A stretch of 64,000 nucleotides of DNA from Cernens ardua. GTDB lineage: Bacteria; Pseudomonadota; Gammaproteobacteria; Pseudomonadales; Halomonadaceae. Under the pieces are notes generated by a model. The model saw nothing but the letters and a program-made list of their open reading frames with translations. It made no database searches and was not told the DNA's origin. The first letter of the stretch is position 1. Every line of letters starts with the position of its first letter. The DNA lies in NCBI RefSeq assembly GCF_051251085.1, contig NZ_JBPCZH010000001.1:868001-932000 (forward strand), read 5' to 3'. The translations under genes and the position numbers were made by a program. Below, one piece after another: positions 8,800 to 17,778 of this stretch.

Positions 8800-9195
8800 T
8801 TATTTACGCTGCTGATGAGTGGCAATCCACTTTTTGAGAATCCCCACTTCATGCTCCTGCGCTTTGATAATGTTACGCGCCAGCTTCCTCATGTGAGGGT
8901 CTTTTCCGTATTTTAGCTCCACTTGTGCCATTTTGATGGCACCTACATGATGAGGCAACATGCCTTGGGCAAAGGCAAGGTCAGGGCTGTCACTTTCCAT
9001 ACCTTTCATCATGTTCATATGCATTGTTTTCATGGACGAATCCAACTGCTCATGCATCTGATTATCCTGTGAACTACTCAAAGGCTGAGCGCTGGCCGCC
9101 AGGGCTGATACGCTGAAAGTACCTGCAAAAAGAGCCGCCCCCATAGTGAGAAGCGTTTTCTTGATCAGTGACTTTTGGGTAAGTATGGTATTCAT
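8800..9195 (-). CDS. DUF305 secreted protein
   Basis: A 131-residue exported protein: signal peptide to about residue 34 (SVSALA), then a short ferritin-like helical domain with the DUF305 hallmark FAQGMLPHHVGAIKMAQVEL and a later QEHEVGILKKWI. The clustered Met and His (MKTMHMNMMKGM, MLPHH) suggest metal binding; relatives often sit beside copper genes, but no copper gene is seen here. It is a single-gene unit with its own terminator. Its function is not established. Confidence 0.85.
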   Translation of the reverse strand: MNTILTQKSLIKKTLLTMGAALFAGTFSVSALAASAQPLSSSQDNQMHEQLDSSMKTMHMNMMKGMESDSPDLAFAQGMLPHHVGAIKMAQVELKYGKDPHMRKLARNIIKAQEHEVGILKKWIATHQQRK

Positions 9196-9541
9196 GAAGT
9201 AAATCTCTCAATAACAAAACAATTGAAAATAATCTGATCACGAAAAAGAATGAGGCTTGCCACCATGGCAAGGTCAACCCTCATCGTATTGTCAAAGAGA
9301 AAAGTGTGTTCCCGCTGAAATGCGTATGCAAGCAATTCGGGAGGCTCGCTCATATTCGCAAGGGTTAGCCGCATTTCGATATGAACTTTGGCAGGCACAA
9401 TTCAGTCATTAATCTCCTTACCATGGGATGATGAAAAGACTGACTGCCAACATTTTCAACCGATAATTACAGCTACTACGATCTTCTTTTCCCTGATAGG
9501 CTTTACGTTGAACTCTCACTAACCTGAACAGGAACATCGAC
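9196..9541. other. Divergent intergenic region, no gene
   Basis: 346 bases between two divergently transcribed genes. The only structure seen is a small hairpin, CTTGCCA (9256-9262) with TGGCAAG (9266-9272). The isochorismatase-like gene has an AGGAA ribosome site just before its ATG. No operator is recognised. Confidence 0.4.
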
Positions 9542-10093
9542 ATGTCCTTAAGCAAGGAATCTACCGCGCTGATCCTCATCGACCTTCAAGCAGGCATCGT
9601 AAAAAGTGACAAAGGCCCATATTCTGCTGATGAGATAGTCACTAAAGGCAAAGCGCTTGCAGAAACATTTCGCAAGGCTGGCGCCCCCGTTGTACTCATC
9701 AAGGTAGGTTTCAAAGCAGGTGAAGGCCCCAGCCGTAACGTCAGCAACCCTTCCTTGCCGGAGCAAACCCCCGAAGGTTTCGATACACTCGTGCCTGATT
9801 TGGAGCATGATGGCGACATCGTGATACAAAAACACCATTGGGGCGCCTTCACCGGAACTGAACTGGACCTCCAACTACGCCGCCATGGTATTAAAACAGT
9901 CGTTATTGGGGGAATTGCGACCAACTTTGGTGTCGAATCCACGGCGCGAAGTGCCTGGGAACTGTCCTACGATGTTGTTATTCCTGAAGATGCCTGTACA
10001 TCCCGTAACGCAGAGCTTCATGAATTTTCGATCAATAATGTTCTCAAACAGATTTCGGTTGTGACTACCACCGATGAAATTACGCTGGATTAA
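9542..10093 (+). CDS. Isochorismatase-like hydrolase without the usual cysteine
   Basis: A 183-residue cytoplasmic protein with the isochorismatase-like hydrolase fold: LILIDLQAGIV (catalytic-type D14), K97 in VIQKHHWGAF, and the GGIATNFGVESTARSA block. In the cysteine hydrolases of this family a Cys follows the ATN motif; here that position is G130, as in true isochorismatases such as EntB. So it is either a non-cysteine lyase-type enzyme or inactive as an amidase. No siderophore genes lie nearby. The substrate is unknown. Confidence 0.85.
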   Translation: MSLSKESTALILIDLQAGIVKSDKGPYSADEIVTKGKALAETFRKAGAPVVLIKVGFKAGEGPSRNVSNPSLPEQTPEGFDTLVPDLEHDGDIVIQKHHWGAFTGTELDLQLRRHGIKTVVIGGIATNFGVESTARSAWELSYDVVIPEDACTSRNAELHEFSINNVLKQISVVTTTDEITLD

Positions 10094-10153
10094 CATCATC
10101 TGATAAAGAGTGTCTAAAGCGCGTGTGAATCGATGAACGTATCCAGGCACACT

Positions 10154-10193
10154 AAAAGGGCTGAACCCGGTACAATACCGAATTCAGCCCTTG
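10154..10193 (-). terminator. Bidirectional terminator with repeated loop sequence
   Basis: Stem AAGGGCTGAA (10156-10165) with TTCAGCCCTT (10183-10192), with an inner pair CGGTA/TACCG. On the minus strand TTTT follows, so it mainly ends argO; it sits between convergent genes. Its minus-strand loop begins TTCGGTATTG, the same as the terminator at 38355-38386. Confidence 0.8.
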
Positions 10194-10286
10194 ATGAAAT
10201 CAGCTTGGCTAACCGTCCCACTTTTGGGAGCCCGTTCATCGTTATGGACTTTTGATATCAGTTACATCATTCTGGCGTGATACACG

Positions 10287-10901
10287 TTAAATGGCTTCAG
10301 TAATCAATACCATGGATAACCCCAGCATCAGGAAACCGATCACGCTATCCAGCGTACGCCAGGCTCTGGGTTTTCGGAAAACAGGTATCAGCAATCGGGC
10401 CCCATAGCCGAGCATCAGGAACCACAAAATACTGGCGCAGCTTACACCAATATAAAAGGAAAGCGCCCCTCCCCCCTTGTAATTCAATGAAAGGCTCCCC
10501 ATCAGCACCAATGTATCCAGATAAAAATGCGGGTTCAGGAAAGTAAATGCCAGACATGTCAGCGTGACATGGAACCATCCCTGTGATTCGGTTTGCGCTG
10601 CAGTGAGGCTCATCCCTCCCTGTAAGGCACGTCTTAGGGAAATAACGCCATAAGTGATCAGAAAAACAGCACCAATCAGCCTTACCCACTCAGCAAAACG
10701 TGGCATATTATGGAACAGGGCGCCCGCCCCACCAATGCCTACCCCCATCATAACGACATCACTCAAAATACAAATCGTCACCACAAGGCCCACATGCTGG
10801 CGCGTCAGCCCCATCCTAAGGACGTAGGCATTTTGAGCACCAATGGCTACGATAATGCCAAGTCCTGTGATCAATCCTGTAAAAAGTGCTGAAAAAATCA
10901 T
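10287..10901 (-). CDS. argO: LysE/ArgO-family basic amino acid exporter
   Basis: A 204-residue inner-membrane exporter of the LysE superfamily with six hydrophobic segments. Family marks are VAIGAQNAYVLRMGL near residue 18 and TFLNPHFYLDTLVLMGSLS near 120, both typical of the LysE/ArgO branch that exports arginine or lysine, not of RhtB homoserine exporters. The regulator gene lies divergently next to it, the standard arrangement for ArgP-activated argO. It ends at the hairpin at 10154-10193. Confidence 0.9.
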   Translation of the reverse strand: MIFSALFTGLITGLGIIVAIGAQNAYVLRMGLTRQHVGLVVTICILSDVVMMGVGIGGAGALFHNMPRFAEWVRLIGAVFLITYGVISLRRALQGGMSLTAAQTESQGWFHVTLTCLAFTFLNPHFYLDTLVLMGSLSLNYKGGGALSFYIGVSCASILWFLMLGYGARLLIPVFRKPRAWRTLDSVIGFLMLGLSMVLITEAI

Positions 10902-11005
10902 ATCTGCATTCCAACGGTGAAACTGCCCCGTCCATAGAGGTGTGAATTATTGGAAGCAGAATGCCTATCAAAGCCACATGAAACAAACTAAATATTTTAA
11001 AACAG

Positions 11006-11022
11006 CATTAGATTTTCTAATG
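11006..11022. promoter_or_regulatory. Candidate ArgP (LysR-type) operator
   Basis: Dyad CATTAGA (11006-11012) with TCTAATG (11016-11022), a T-N11-A type LysR box, in the region between divergent argO and argP and about 105 bases before the argO start. Position and shape suit ArgP, but other sites cannot be excluded. Confidence 0.5.
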
Positions 11023-11180
11023 TAGAATAACCATCGTACCGTTTTGTAAAATGACAGTAGTTGTAAAGGAATAACAGCGGTTGTAAATAATCGTGTTTCT
11101 AAAATGGTAGAGGTCTCACGTTGATTACCTCGCGCATTTTTCATTGAATGAATCTGGTTGCAAGACTGAACGGACCCGGT

Positions 11181-12080
11181 ATGGCTATTGATCTGCTTCA
11201 TCCACAACTGAGCGCCTTTATTGCTGTGATAGAAGAAGGAAGCTTCGACGCAGCCGCTCTTCGATTATCCGTCACGCCTTCTGCCATTTCACAGCGTATC
11301 AAGGCATTGGAGGACCGTCTGGGGCAACCATTGATTGTCAGACAAACGCCCGCGCAACCCACCTCGGCTGGTAGCAGGCTACTGCGTCAGGTACGCCAAA
11401 TGCAGGCGATTGAAGAAGAAGCCTCGCAGGAGTTCGTTACCACAAATAACGCCAGTCCATTCACGCGGCCTGTGTCAATTGCGCTAAACGATGATTCCCT
11501 ACAAACCTGGATCTTGCCGGTACTCGGGGAACTCCACCGCCGGCGGGGCATGTTGTTTGATATCCGTATGGACGATCAGGCACATACACTTGAAATGATT
11601 CGAAATGGCACGGTACTTGGGGCCATCAGCTCAGAAGCAAAACCTCTTCAAGGGTGTCGTTCCATCTCTCTCGGTGCCATGCGCTATGTAGCCATTGCGT
11701 CACCAGCATTCCAGCGAAAATATTTCAGTGAAGGGCTGAATGCGGCAACACTGAGCCACGCCCCCATGCTGGAGTTTGGCCGGAAGGATGAGTTGCAAAT
11801 CGATTTTATTGAGCGGATGACGCAGCACGCTCTTTCACCACCAACACAGTACCTCCCCACAGCGATCGGTTTTGTAGAAGCCGCCATACAAGGGCTCGGA
11901 TGGGGGCTAGTGCCAGACATCATGGCGACAGAGGCATTAAAGACGGGGAGTATCATAGACATAGCCCCCCATACGCACCTGGAAGTTCCCCTGTATTGGC
12001 AGGTTGTGAGGGTGAGTTCGTCTACACTGGATGAATTAACACGGGCACTTGTCAACGCCGCCAGTAAAGTACTACATTAG
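11181..12080 (+). CDS. argP: LysR-family regulator ArgP
   Basis: A 299-residue DNA-binding regulator. The N-terminal helix-turn-helix (residues about 9-65) contains FDAAALRLSVTPSAISQRIKALEDRLG and then QPLIVRQTPAQPTSAG; this QPLxVR..P..PT order is the ArgP/IciA signature. The effector domain follows. The start at 11181 matches the usual ArgP length; an ATG 33 bases earlier lacks a better ribosome site. It is expected to sense lysine/arginine and to activate argO. Confidence 0.88.
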   Translation: MAIDLLHPQLSAFIAVIEEGSFDAAALRLSVTPSAISQRIKALEDRLGQPLIVRQTPAQPTSAGSRLLRQVRQMQAIEEEASQEFVTTNNASPFTRPVSIALNDDSLQTWILPVLGELHRRRGMLFDIRMDDQAHTLEMIRNGTVLGAISSEAKPLQGCRSISLGAMRYVAIASPAFQRKYFSEGLNAATLSHAPMLEFGRKDELQIDFIERMTQHALSPPTQYLPTAIGFVEAAIQGLGWGLVPDIMATEALKTGSIIDIAPHTHLEVPLYWQVVRVSSSTLDELTRALVNAASKVLH

Positions 12081-12177
12081 GCTCCATATGAGAAACATTC
12101 TCATCTAATTTAGGTATTCCAATGCCTGACACAGCTTCACCATCTTTACTGACAAAATACCATACTGAGAAAAAACC

Positions 12178-13491
12178 ATGTCGCCTGTTCATCCCGATTC
12201 AATAGATACAGCAAAGAACACCGACGCCACCCGCGATGCGGAATGTATTGTGGTCGGAGCGGGACCTGGTGGCCTCATGTTAGGGCTACTATTGGCGCGG
12301 GCTGGTGTACAGGTAACAGTAATTGAGCGGCACAAGGACTTTCTGCGGGATTTTCGTGGTGATACCGTACATCCCTCCACACTGGAAGTCATGCATGAAC
12401 TGGGCTTGTTACCGGCCTTGCTTAAATTGCCTCATACACGCGCTGACAAATTATATGCCGAAGTGGATGGCAAGCAGATAACGATGGCTGATTTCACCCA
12501 TCTTTCGATCACTTGCCGCTACATCGCTTTCATGCCGCAGTGGGATTTCCTCTCGTTTCTAGCACAAGAAGCAGAGAAATATCCGAATTTCCGCCTGATG
12601 ATGAACACGGATTTTAAACATCTGCTACGTAATGACGGAAGCATATCAGGAGTAGTGGCCATGCAACCCGAGGGAGAAATAACCCTACGCGCACCATTAG
12701 TGGTAGGTGCTGATGGTCGGCATTCGAAAATCCGTCAACAGGCAGGTTTCGAGATACAGCAATTCGGTAGCCCCAGTGATGTTTTATGGATGCGCTTTAG
12801 CCATCAGCCGGAAGATCCGCCGTATGTCATGGGCCATGGCGGCCCACGAATGGGCATCGTCATGATCGACCGCGGGGAGTATTGGCAATGTGGCTATGTG
12901 GTCCGCAAAGGCTCATTCGATGCGGTCAGGGAACAGGGGCTTGAAGCATTCAAGGCCACACTGGCCCAGTCCTTACCTCTCCCTGAATCACGACTACAGG
13001 AGCTGACGGGCTGGCAGGATATTCACTTGTTGCAAATTCGCATCGATAGATTGAACACGTGGTGGCAACCAGGGCTACTGTGCATTGGTGATGCCGCGCA
13101 TGCAATGTCACCGATTGGAGGTGTCGGGGTGAATCTGGCCATTCAGGATGCAGTGGCAACTGCAAATATTCTGGCCCGTCCGCTGCGTGAACATCAACCG
13201 CTCCCACCTTATCTCGCGAAGGTGGAAAAACGCCGTCGTTTCCCGACACATGCGACCCAACGCATGCAGCTGATGATGAAGCGAAAGCCCTCAGCAAAGC
13301 AAGACGCGGCAGCGGGTGGAACCACTCGACAGGGGCCGCCCGGGTTCATCAAGGCGATCGCTCGCCTGCCAGTATTGTCGCGTCTGGCTGGCCGATTGAT
13401 GGGATTGGGATTCCGCCCTGAACATGTGGCTGATGTAATTCGACATGCTCCCTCCGGCACCACCAGCGACAGATCAGGTACCCCACCATAA
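12178..13491 (+). CDS. FAD-dependent (group A) monooxygenase
   Basis: A 437-residue cytoplasmic flavoenzyme of the PHBH/UbiH-like family. Motifs in order: the dinucleotide fold VVGAGPGG (25-32), the DG motif GADGRHSKIRQQ near 178, and the GD motif CIGDAAHAMSPIGGVGVNLAIQDA near 302. Such enzymes hydroxylate aromatic or related rings with NAD(P)H and oxygen. The C-terminal 60 residues, with an AAAGGTT linker, look variable. It is a single gene with no partner to name the substrate; it is not a clear UbiH, UbiF or UbiI. Confidence 0.85.
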   Translation: MSPVHPDSIDTAKNTDATRDAECIVVGAGPGGLMLGLLLARAGVQVTVIERHKDFLRDFRGDTVHPSTLEVMHELGLLPALLKLPHTRADKLYAEVDGKQITMADFTHLSITCRYIAFMPQWDFLSFLAQEAEKYPNFRLMMNTDFKHLLRNDGSISGVVAMQPEGEITLRAPLVVGADGRHSKIRQQAGFEIQQFGSPSDVLWMRFSHQPEDPPYVMGHGGPRMGIVMIDRGEYWQCGYVVRKGSFDAVREQGLEAFKATLAQSLPLPESRLQELTGWQDIHLLQIRIDRLNTWWQPGLLCIGDAAHAMSPIGGVGVNLAIQDAVATANILARPLREHQPLPPYLAKVEKRRRFPTHATQRMQLMMKRKPSAKQDAAAGGTTRQGPPGFIKAIARLPVLSRLAGRLMGLGFRPEHVADVIRHAPSGTTSDRSGTPP

Positions 13492-13643
13492 ACGCCGGCC
13501 CCATTGAAATCGTCAGTAATGCCCATAGTTTTATGACATAGTGTTATTAACACGCCATTTACTTCAATGAATACACGATAGAGGCTGCAAAGCTGGGCTC
13601 AGGTCGAGTAAACTGCTCGGGTCATTAATTTTGGGAATTACCG

Positions 13644-14384
13644 ATGGGACGGACATTCGAAAACCGCAAAGCGTCAATGGCCAAAACGGCTGCTGCAAAA
13701 ACCAAGGTCTACAGTAAATACGGTCGCGAACTTTACGTATGCGCCAAGCAAGGTGGTCCTGACCCCTCCCACAATCTTTCTCTGCGCAGCATGATCGAAC
13801 GAGCCAAGAAGGATCAGGTACCGGCTCACGTCATCGATAAAGCGCTGGAAAAAGCCAAGGGCGTGGGCGGCGAAGACTATGCACCGGCTCGTTATGAAGG
13901 GTTCGGCCCCAACAGTAGCATGGTGATTATTGAGTGCCTGACAGACAACCCCAACCGCACATTTGGCGATATTCGGGGTTGTTTTTCACGTACCAAGTGC
14001 AAGCTGGGCACGCAGGGTACGGTGTCACACATGTTTGATCACAGCGCCGTTTTCTCTTTCAAATCCAGTGATGACCGTAATGAAGAATCGGTACTGGAAG
14101 CATTGATGATGGCCGATGTAGATGTGACCGATATTGAAGAAGATGACGGGCAGATCAACGTGTTCGTCCCTCCGACGGCATTTGGTGCTACCAAGCAGGC
14201 ATTGACCGACAACTTCGGCGAAATCGATTTCGATACTGAAGAAATTCTCTTCCTGCCGCAAACAACCATGACTCTGGAAGGGGATGACGTAGCCACATTC
14301 GAGAAGTTGATCGACATGTTGAATGATCTGGATGATGTTCAGAACATTTATCACAATGTGGAACAGGAAAACGTTGCAGAATAA
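13644..14384 (+). CDS. YebC/TACO1-family protein, YeeN type
   Basis: A 246-residue cytoplasmic protein. The opening MGRTFENRKASMAKTAAAKTKVYSKYGRELY, then PSHNLSLRSMIERAKKDQVPAHVIDKALEKA and GFGPNSSM, match the YeeN branch (YebC type II) instead of the Holliday-operon YebC. Older annotation calls the family transcriptional regulators; recent work on relatives supports a role in translation, easing ribosome stalls. A TTTGGGAA ribosome site precedes the ATG. It stands alone, 48 bases before the next gene. Confidence 0.9.
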   Translation: MGRTFENRKASMAKTAAAKTKVYSKYGRELYVCAKQGGPDPSHNLSLRSMIERAKKDQVPAHVIDKALEKAKGVGGEDYAPARYEGFGPNSSMVIIECLTDNPNRTFGDIRGCFSRTKCKLGTQGTVSHMFDHSAVFSFKSSDDRNEESVLEALMMADVDVTDIEEDDGQINVFVPPTAFGATKQALTDNFGEIDFDTEEILFLPQTTMTLEGDDVATFEKLIDMLNDLDDVQNIYHNVEQENVAE

Positions 14385-14432
14385 TTCACCGATTCATTCA
14401 CGCACGCGCCCTTTACCACAAGGAGCAAGATC

Positions 14433-15278
14433 ATGAGTCAATCACCGATCCCCACGTTTACGCTGAACGATGGCAATACGATTCCTGTTGTCGGTTTCGG
14501 GACCTACAAACTCAATGGCACGCCGGGTGTTGAAGACATCAAGGGAGCCATATCCCGTGGATACCGCCTGTTTGATTCTGCCTTCAACTATGAAAATGAG
14601 GGTGCAGTAGGTAACGCTTTAAGAACAAGCGGGCTCCCACGTGATGAATTGCAGATGGCTTCCAAGCTCCCGGGGCGTCACCACCGCTACGATGAAGCCA
14701 TCGTGACTATTGAAGAGTCGGTGTATCGTTCCGGGCTGGATTATATCGATTTCTATCTGATCCACTGGCCTAATCCCAGGCAGGGTCATTTCGTCGAAGC
14801 ATGGCAAGCGTTGATCGAAGCCAGGAAGCGAGGGTTAGTCAAAACGATTGGGGTGAGTAATTTTCTGCCTGAACATATCGACACTCTAATCAGGGAAACC
14901 GGGGTAACACCGGCGATCAATCAGGTAGAGCTATCGCCTTATTTCCCACAGGATGCTCAACGCGAGTATGACAAGTCGCATGGAATCATTACGCAAGCAT
15001 GGAGTCCATTGGGCCGTGCCAGTAAGCTCCTGCAAGACAAATCGATTGAACAGATCGCCAAGGCCAAGGGAAAAAGCATCGTACAGGTCATTCTACGTTG
15101 GCACTATCAATTAGGGGTAGTGGCCATTCCTAAAGCGTCGTCCCCTGAGCGTCAGAGAGAGAACATTGATCTGTTTGATTTCTCGTTGAGTGATGATGAA
15201 ATGGCTCAAATCGCCAGGCTTGCCACCCCTGATGGCAGAACCAATGATCAGGATCCAGCGACCTACGAAGAGTTTTAA
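14433..15278 (+). CDS. Aldo/keto reductase, 2,5-diketogluconate reductase-like
   Basis: A 281-residue NADPH-dependent reductase of the AKR superfamily. The catalytic tetrad is visible: D48 and Y53 in FDSAFNYENE, K78 in MASKLPG, H111 in LIHWPNP. A C-terminal IPKASSPERQRENI cofactor-binding segment follows. The size and order match the DkgA/YtbE group that reduces small aldehydes and keto sugars. An AAGGAGC ribosome site lies before the ATG. The gene ends at a strong terminator. Confidence 0.92.
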   Translation: MSQSPIPTFTLNDGNTIPVVGFGTYKLNGTPGVEDIKGAISRGYRLFDSAFNYENEGAVGNALRTSGLPRDELQMASKLPGRHHRYDEAIVTIEESVYRSGLDYIDFYLIHWPNPRQGHFVEAWQALIEARKRGLVKTIGVSNFLPEHIDTLIRETGVTPAINQVELSPYFPQDAQREYDKSHGIITQAWSPLGRASKLLQDKSIEQIAKAKGKSIVQVILRWHYQLGVVAIPKASSPERQRENIDLFDFSLSDDEMAQIARLATPDGRTNDQDPATYEEF

Positions 15279-15590
15279 GCACAGAGTCAAGCCCCTCCTG
15301 ATGAGGGGTTTTTTTATATGAATATAAAAAACGATTTTTTCCCTGCCAAAAAATAATGGCACAAGCGCTATCGGCTCGATAATGCTTTATAAAACATTCT
15401 TAATAAACCAAACTAGTATTGTCACTGGCAATGCCGTCTTTGCTCTTTCGGCATCAGGTACTCAATAACAGCACCATATATCCACAATCAAATAGAGTAA
15501 TTGTCAGGGAGGAATAAATCGACTTCGACACATTCCAGTGTCCCCCTTGGATCGCACCATAATCAAAACGAAAAAAAGAATAGAGGGATC
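15279..15590. other. Terminator and leader before ABC exporter
   Basis: 312 bases holding the reductase terminator (15292-15315) and an AT-rich leader. In the exporter frame a start at 15501 is possible, but it has no good ribosome site and would add 30 non-family residues. Confidence 0.5.
15292..15315 (+). terminator. Rho-independent terminator
   Basis: Stem CCCCTC (15292-15297) with GAGGGG (15303-15308), then seven T. It lies 14 bases after the aldo/keto reductase stop. Confidence 0.92.
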
Positions 15591-17390
15591 ATGGCAAATA
15601 AATCACAAGGCTTGAGTCGTCAGGCCATTATCAAAGTGCTGGGGTTTATCATTCAGCGGTGGCGTGAATATCCCCTCAAAGCATGCGGTATTACGTTTCT
15701 GATGTTAATGGCAACCATAACCGATGTTTTCACCCCCGCCATTACCGGCAAGATGATCAATACTCTCTCCGAAAGCACCAATGAAGGGTGGCATCAGGCC
15801 CTCTGGTTATTGGGAACGCTGCTGGGGCTTGGCATCATCGGTATATTGCTACAGACAGCGGCAATACGACTGGTGATTACGATGACCTTGAGCATCATGC
15901 AACGACTCATACAGGATGCCTTTGCACGTATCCAGCGTTTTTCGGGCGATTGGCATGCCAATACCTTCGCTGGTTCAACTGTACGCAAAATCACGCGCGG
16001 AAGTTGGGCCGTGGATTCGCTTGATGACATCCTGTTGGTTGAGTTGCTCCCTTGCATCGTTATGCTTTTCGGCACTTCAATCATGCTGGCATTCCACTGG
16101 TTGATGATGGGGCTTATTGTCGGAGCGCTTTCAATCATTTATATCGTTGTGGTGTCTTCACTTTCGCTCTTCTACATGTCGCCCGCTGCGAGTCTTGCCA
16201 ATGCACAGGATACGCGGATGAGCGGTACGCTAGCGGATGCCATCACATGTAATGCGGTAGTGAAGGCATTCGGGGCCGAACGCCGTGAAGATGAACGCTT
16301 GCATGGCGTTGTGTCCAAATGGCAGCGCCGTACATTGCGCTGGTGGTCACGCATGATGGTATATGGCGTTTCCCAACAGAGTATGATGTGGGTAATTCAG
16401 CTGATTATCTTTGGAGCAGGGCTTTGGTTATGGCATCGCCATGAAGCCAATGTAGGCGATATTGCGTACGTTATGTCCGCATTTTTCGTATTGCAGGGTT
16501 ATCTACGTGATATCGGCATGCAAATACGAGGCATGCAGCGCGCGGTGAATGACATGGAAGAACTGGTAGACCTCATGCACCAACCCTTTGGTGTAGAAGA
16601 CATTCCCAATGCCCGGCCCATCGCGATCACTGAGGGCAAGATCGTGTTTGATCATGTGGACTTTCGCTACCCTAACCGGGAACAGAACCTTTACAACAAT
16701 TTCTCGATCACGATTCAGCCCGGGGAACGGGTCGGGTTAGTAGGCCATTCCGGCTCAGGTAAAAGCAGCTTTATCAAGCTGATCCAACGTATCCACGATA
16801 TTGAGGGCGGCACCATTTTCATTGATGGTCAGGATATTTCCCGTGTTCAGCAAAGTTCACTGCGAAGCCAGATCGCCATTGTTCAACAGGAACCGATCCT
16901 CTTTCACCGTACGTTGACAGAAAATATCGCATACGCACGCCCCTCTGCTTCTCAGGAAGAAATAGAAGAAGCTGCCCGCCTTGCCAACGCAGATGAATTC
17001 ATTCGTGCACAGCCCCAAGGCTATGCCACGTTAGTCGGTGAACGAGGCGTAAAATTATCGGGCGGTGAACGTCAGCGTATCGCGATCGCTCGTGCCTTTT
17101 TGGCCAACTCGCCCATACTGATTCTGGATGAAGCCACCTCCAGTCTGGACAGTGAAAGTGAGCGTCAGATTCAGGAAGCGATCGAACGTTTAATGGTCGG
17201 ACGTACCACACTCGTAGTGGCCCATCGACTCTCAACCGTGCGCTCGCTGGATCGATTACTGGTGATGGACCACGGTGAAGTCAGGGAAGAAGGCCCACAT
17301 GAGGCCCTGATTTCTATTGAAGGCGGCATCTATCGCCGGTTGTATGAACGGCAAGCGCTGGACCTGATTGATAATGCCGGGCAGGCATAA
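15591..17390 (+). CDS. ABC exporter, fused membrane and ATPase domains
   Basis: A 599-residue half-transporter of the MsbA/multidrug type: six membrane helices in about 1-320, then an ATPase domain with Walker A GHSGSGKSS near 383, signature LSGGERQR, Walker B ILILDEATSSLD and switch histidine in VVAHRLST. The ATG at 15591 has an AGAGGGA ribosome site seven bases away. It would work as a homodimer in the inner membrane; no second half is encoded next to it. The substrate (lipid, peptide or drug) cannot be read. The drug efflux operon that follows is separate. Confidence 0.9.
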   Translation: MANKSQGLSRQAIIKVLGFIIQRWREYPLKACGITFLMLMATITDVFTPAITGKMINTLSESTNEGWHQALWLLGTLLGLGIIGILLQTAAIRLVITMTLSIMQRLIQDAFARIQRFSGDWHANTFAGSTVRKITRGSWAVDSLDDILLVELLPCIVMLFGTSIMLAFHWLMMGLIVGALSIIYIVVVSSLSLFYMSPAASLANAQDTRMSGTLADAITCNAVVKAFGAERREDERLHGVVSKWQRRTLRWWSRMMVYGVSQQSMMWVIQLIIFGAGLWLWHRHEANVGDIAYVMSAFFVLQGYLRDIGMQIRGMQRAVNDMEELVDLMHQPFGVEDIPNARPIAITEGKIVFDHVDFRYPNREQNLYNNFSITIQPGERVGLVGHSGSGKSSFIKLIQRIHDIEGGTIFIDGQDISRVQQSSLRSQIAIVQQEPILFHRTLTENIAYARPSASQEEIEEAARLANADEFIRAQPQGYATLVGERGVKLSGGERQRIAIARAFLANSPILILDEATSSLDSESERQIQEAIERLMVGRTTLVVAHRLSTVRSLDRLLVMDHGEVREEGPHEALISIEGGIYRRLYERQALDLIDNAGQA

Positions 17391-17447
17391 TTCTGATCGA
17401 CGGGATTCGAAAAAAAAATTGAACAGCCGGGATAAATGTTAAAACTA

Positions 17448-17475
17448 TCAGCGCTATCATTGTTGATAGCGCTGA
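17448..17475. terminator. Perfect 12-base-pair hairpin, probable terminator
   Basis: TCAGCGCTATCA (17448-17459), loop TTGT, TGATAGCGCTGA (17464-17475), 58 bases after the ABC exporter stop. There is no T-run on the plus strand, so termination is plausible but not typical; it could also protect the 3' end. Confidence 0.6.
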
Positions 17476-17622
17476 GGGAATTGTACGCAGTATCTTTTAA
17501 TATCGTCATGTTGGAACGAGGGGGGACGAGGCGCACAAGTGCTCCCTTCGGTTTTAACATTACACTAATCACCCTGTTATTGCGCGAAAACCCAATATTC
17601 ATCCTTTAAAAAACAGTGTTCG

Positions 17623-17671
17623 TTGACCATGGCATAGGTTATCACCTAACATACATTCATTGATGTATGTT
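17623..17671 (+). promoter_or_regulatory. Efflux promoter with AcrR-type operator
   Basis: A 24-base dyad, AACATACAT (17648-17656) and ATGTATGTT (17663-17671), separated by six bases. It is close to the known E. coli AcrR operator, which has TACATACAT and ATGTATGTA arms with the same spacing. A promoter-like TTGACC (17623-17628), 18 bases, TAACAT (17647-17652) overlaps it, so a bound TetR-type repressor would block the operon. No repressor gene is adjacent. Confidence 0.75.
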
Positions 17672-17778
17672 TTCCCACTATTTACTGTCACTCCACTACC
17701 CAGCGCTATCATCACCATTACCGATGTCATGCATCTCTGGTAATCAGAGCGACAGAAAGGGCCGAGTCGTATACGCAT

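Larger units (their letters stand above)
17391..17778. other. Intergenic region with hairpin and efflux operator
   Basis: 388 bases. They hold the 12-base-stem hairpin at 17448-17475 and the promoter/operator of the efflux operon at 17623-17671. No gene is seen; open frames on either strand do not resemble proteins. Confidence 0.5.
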
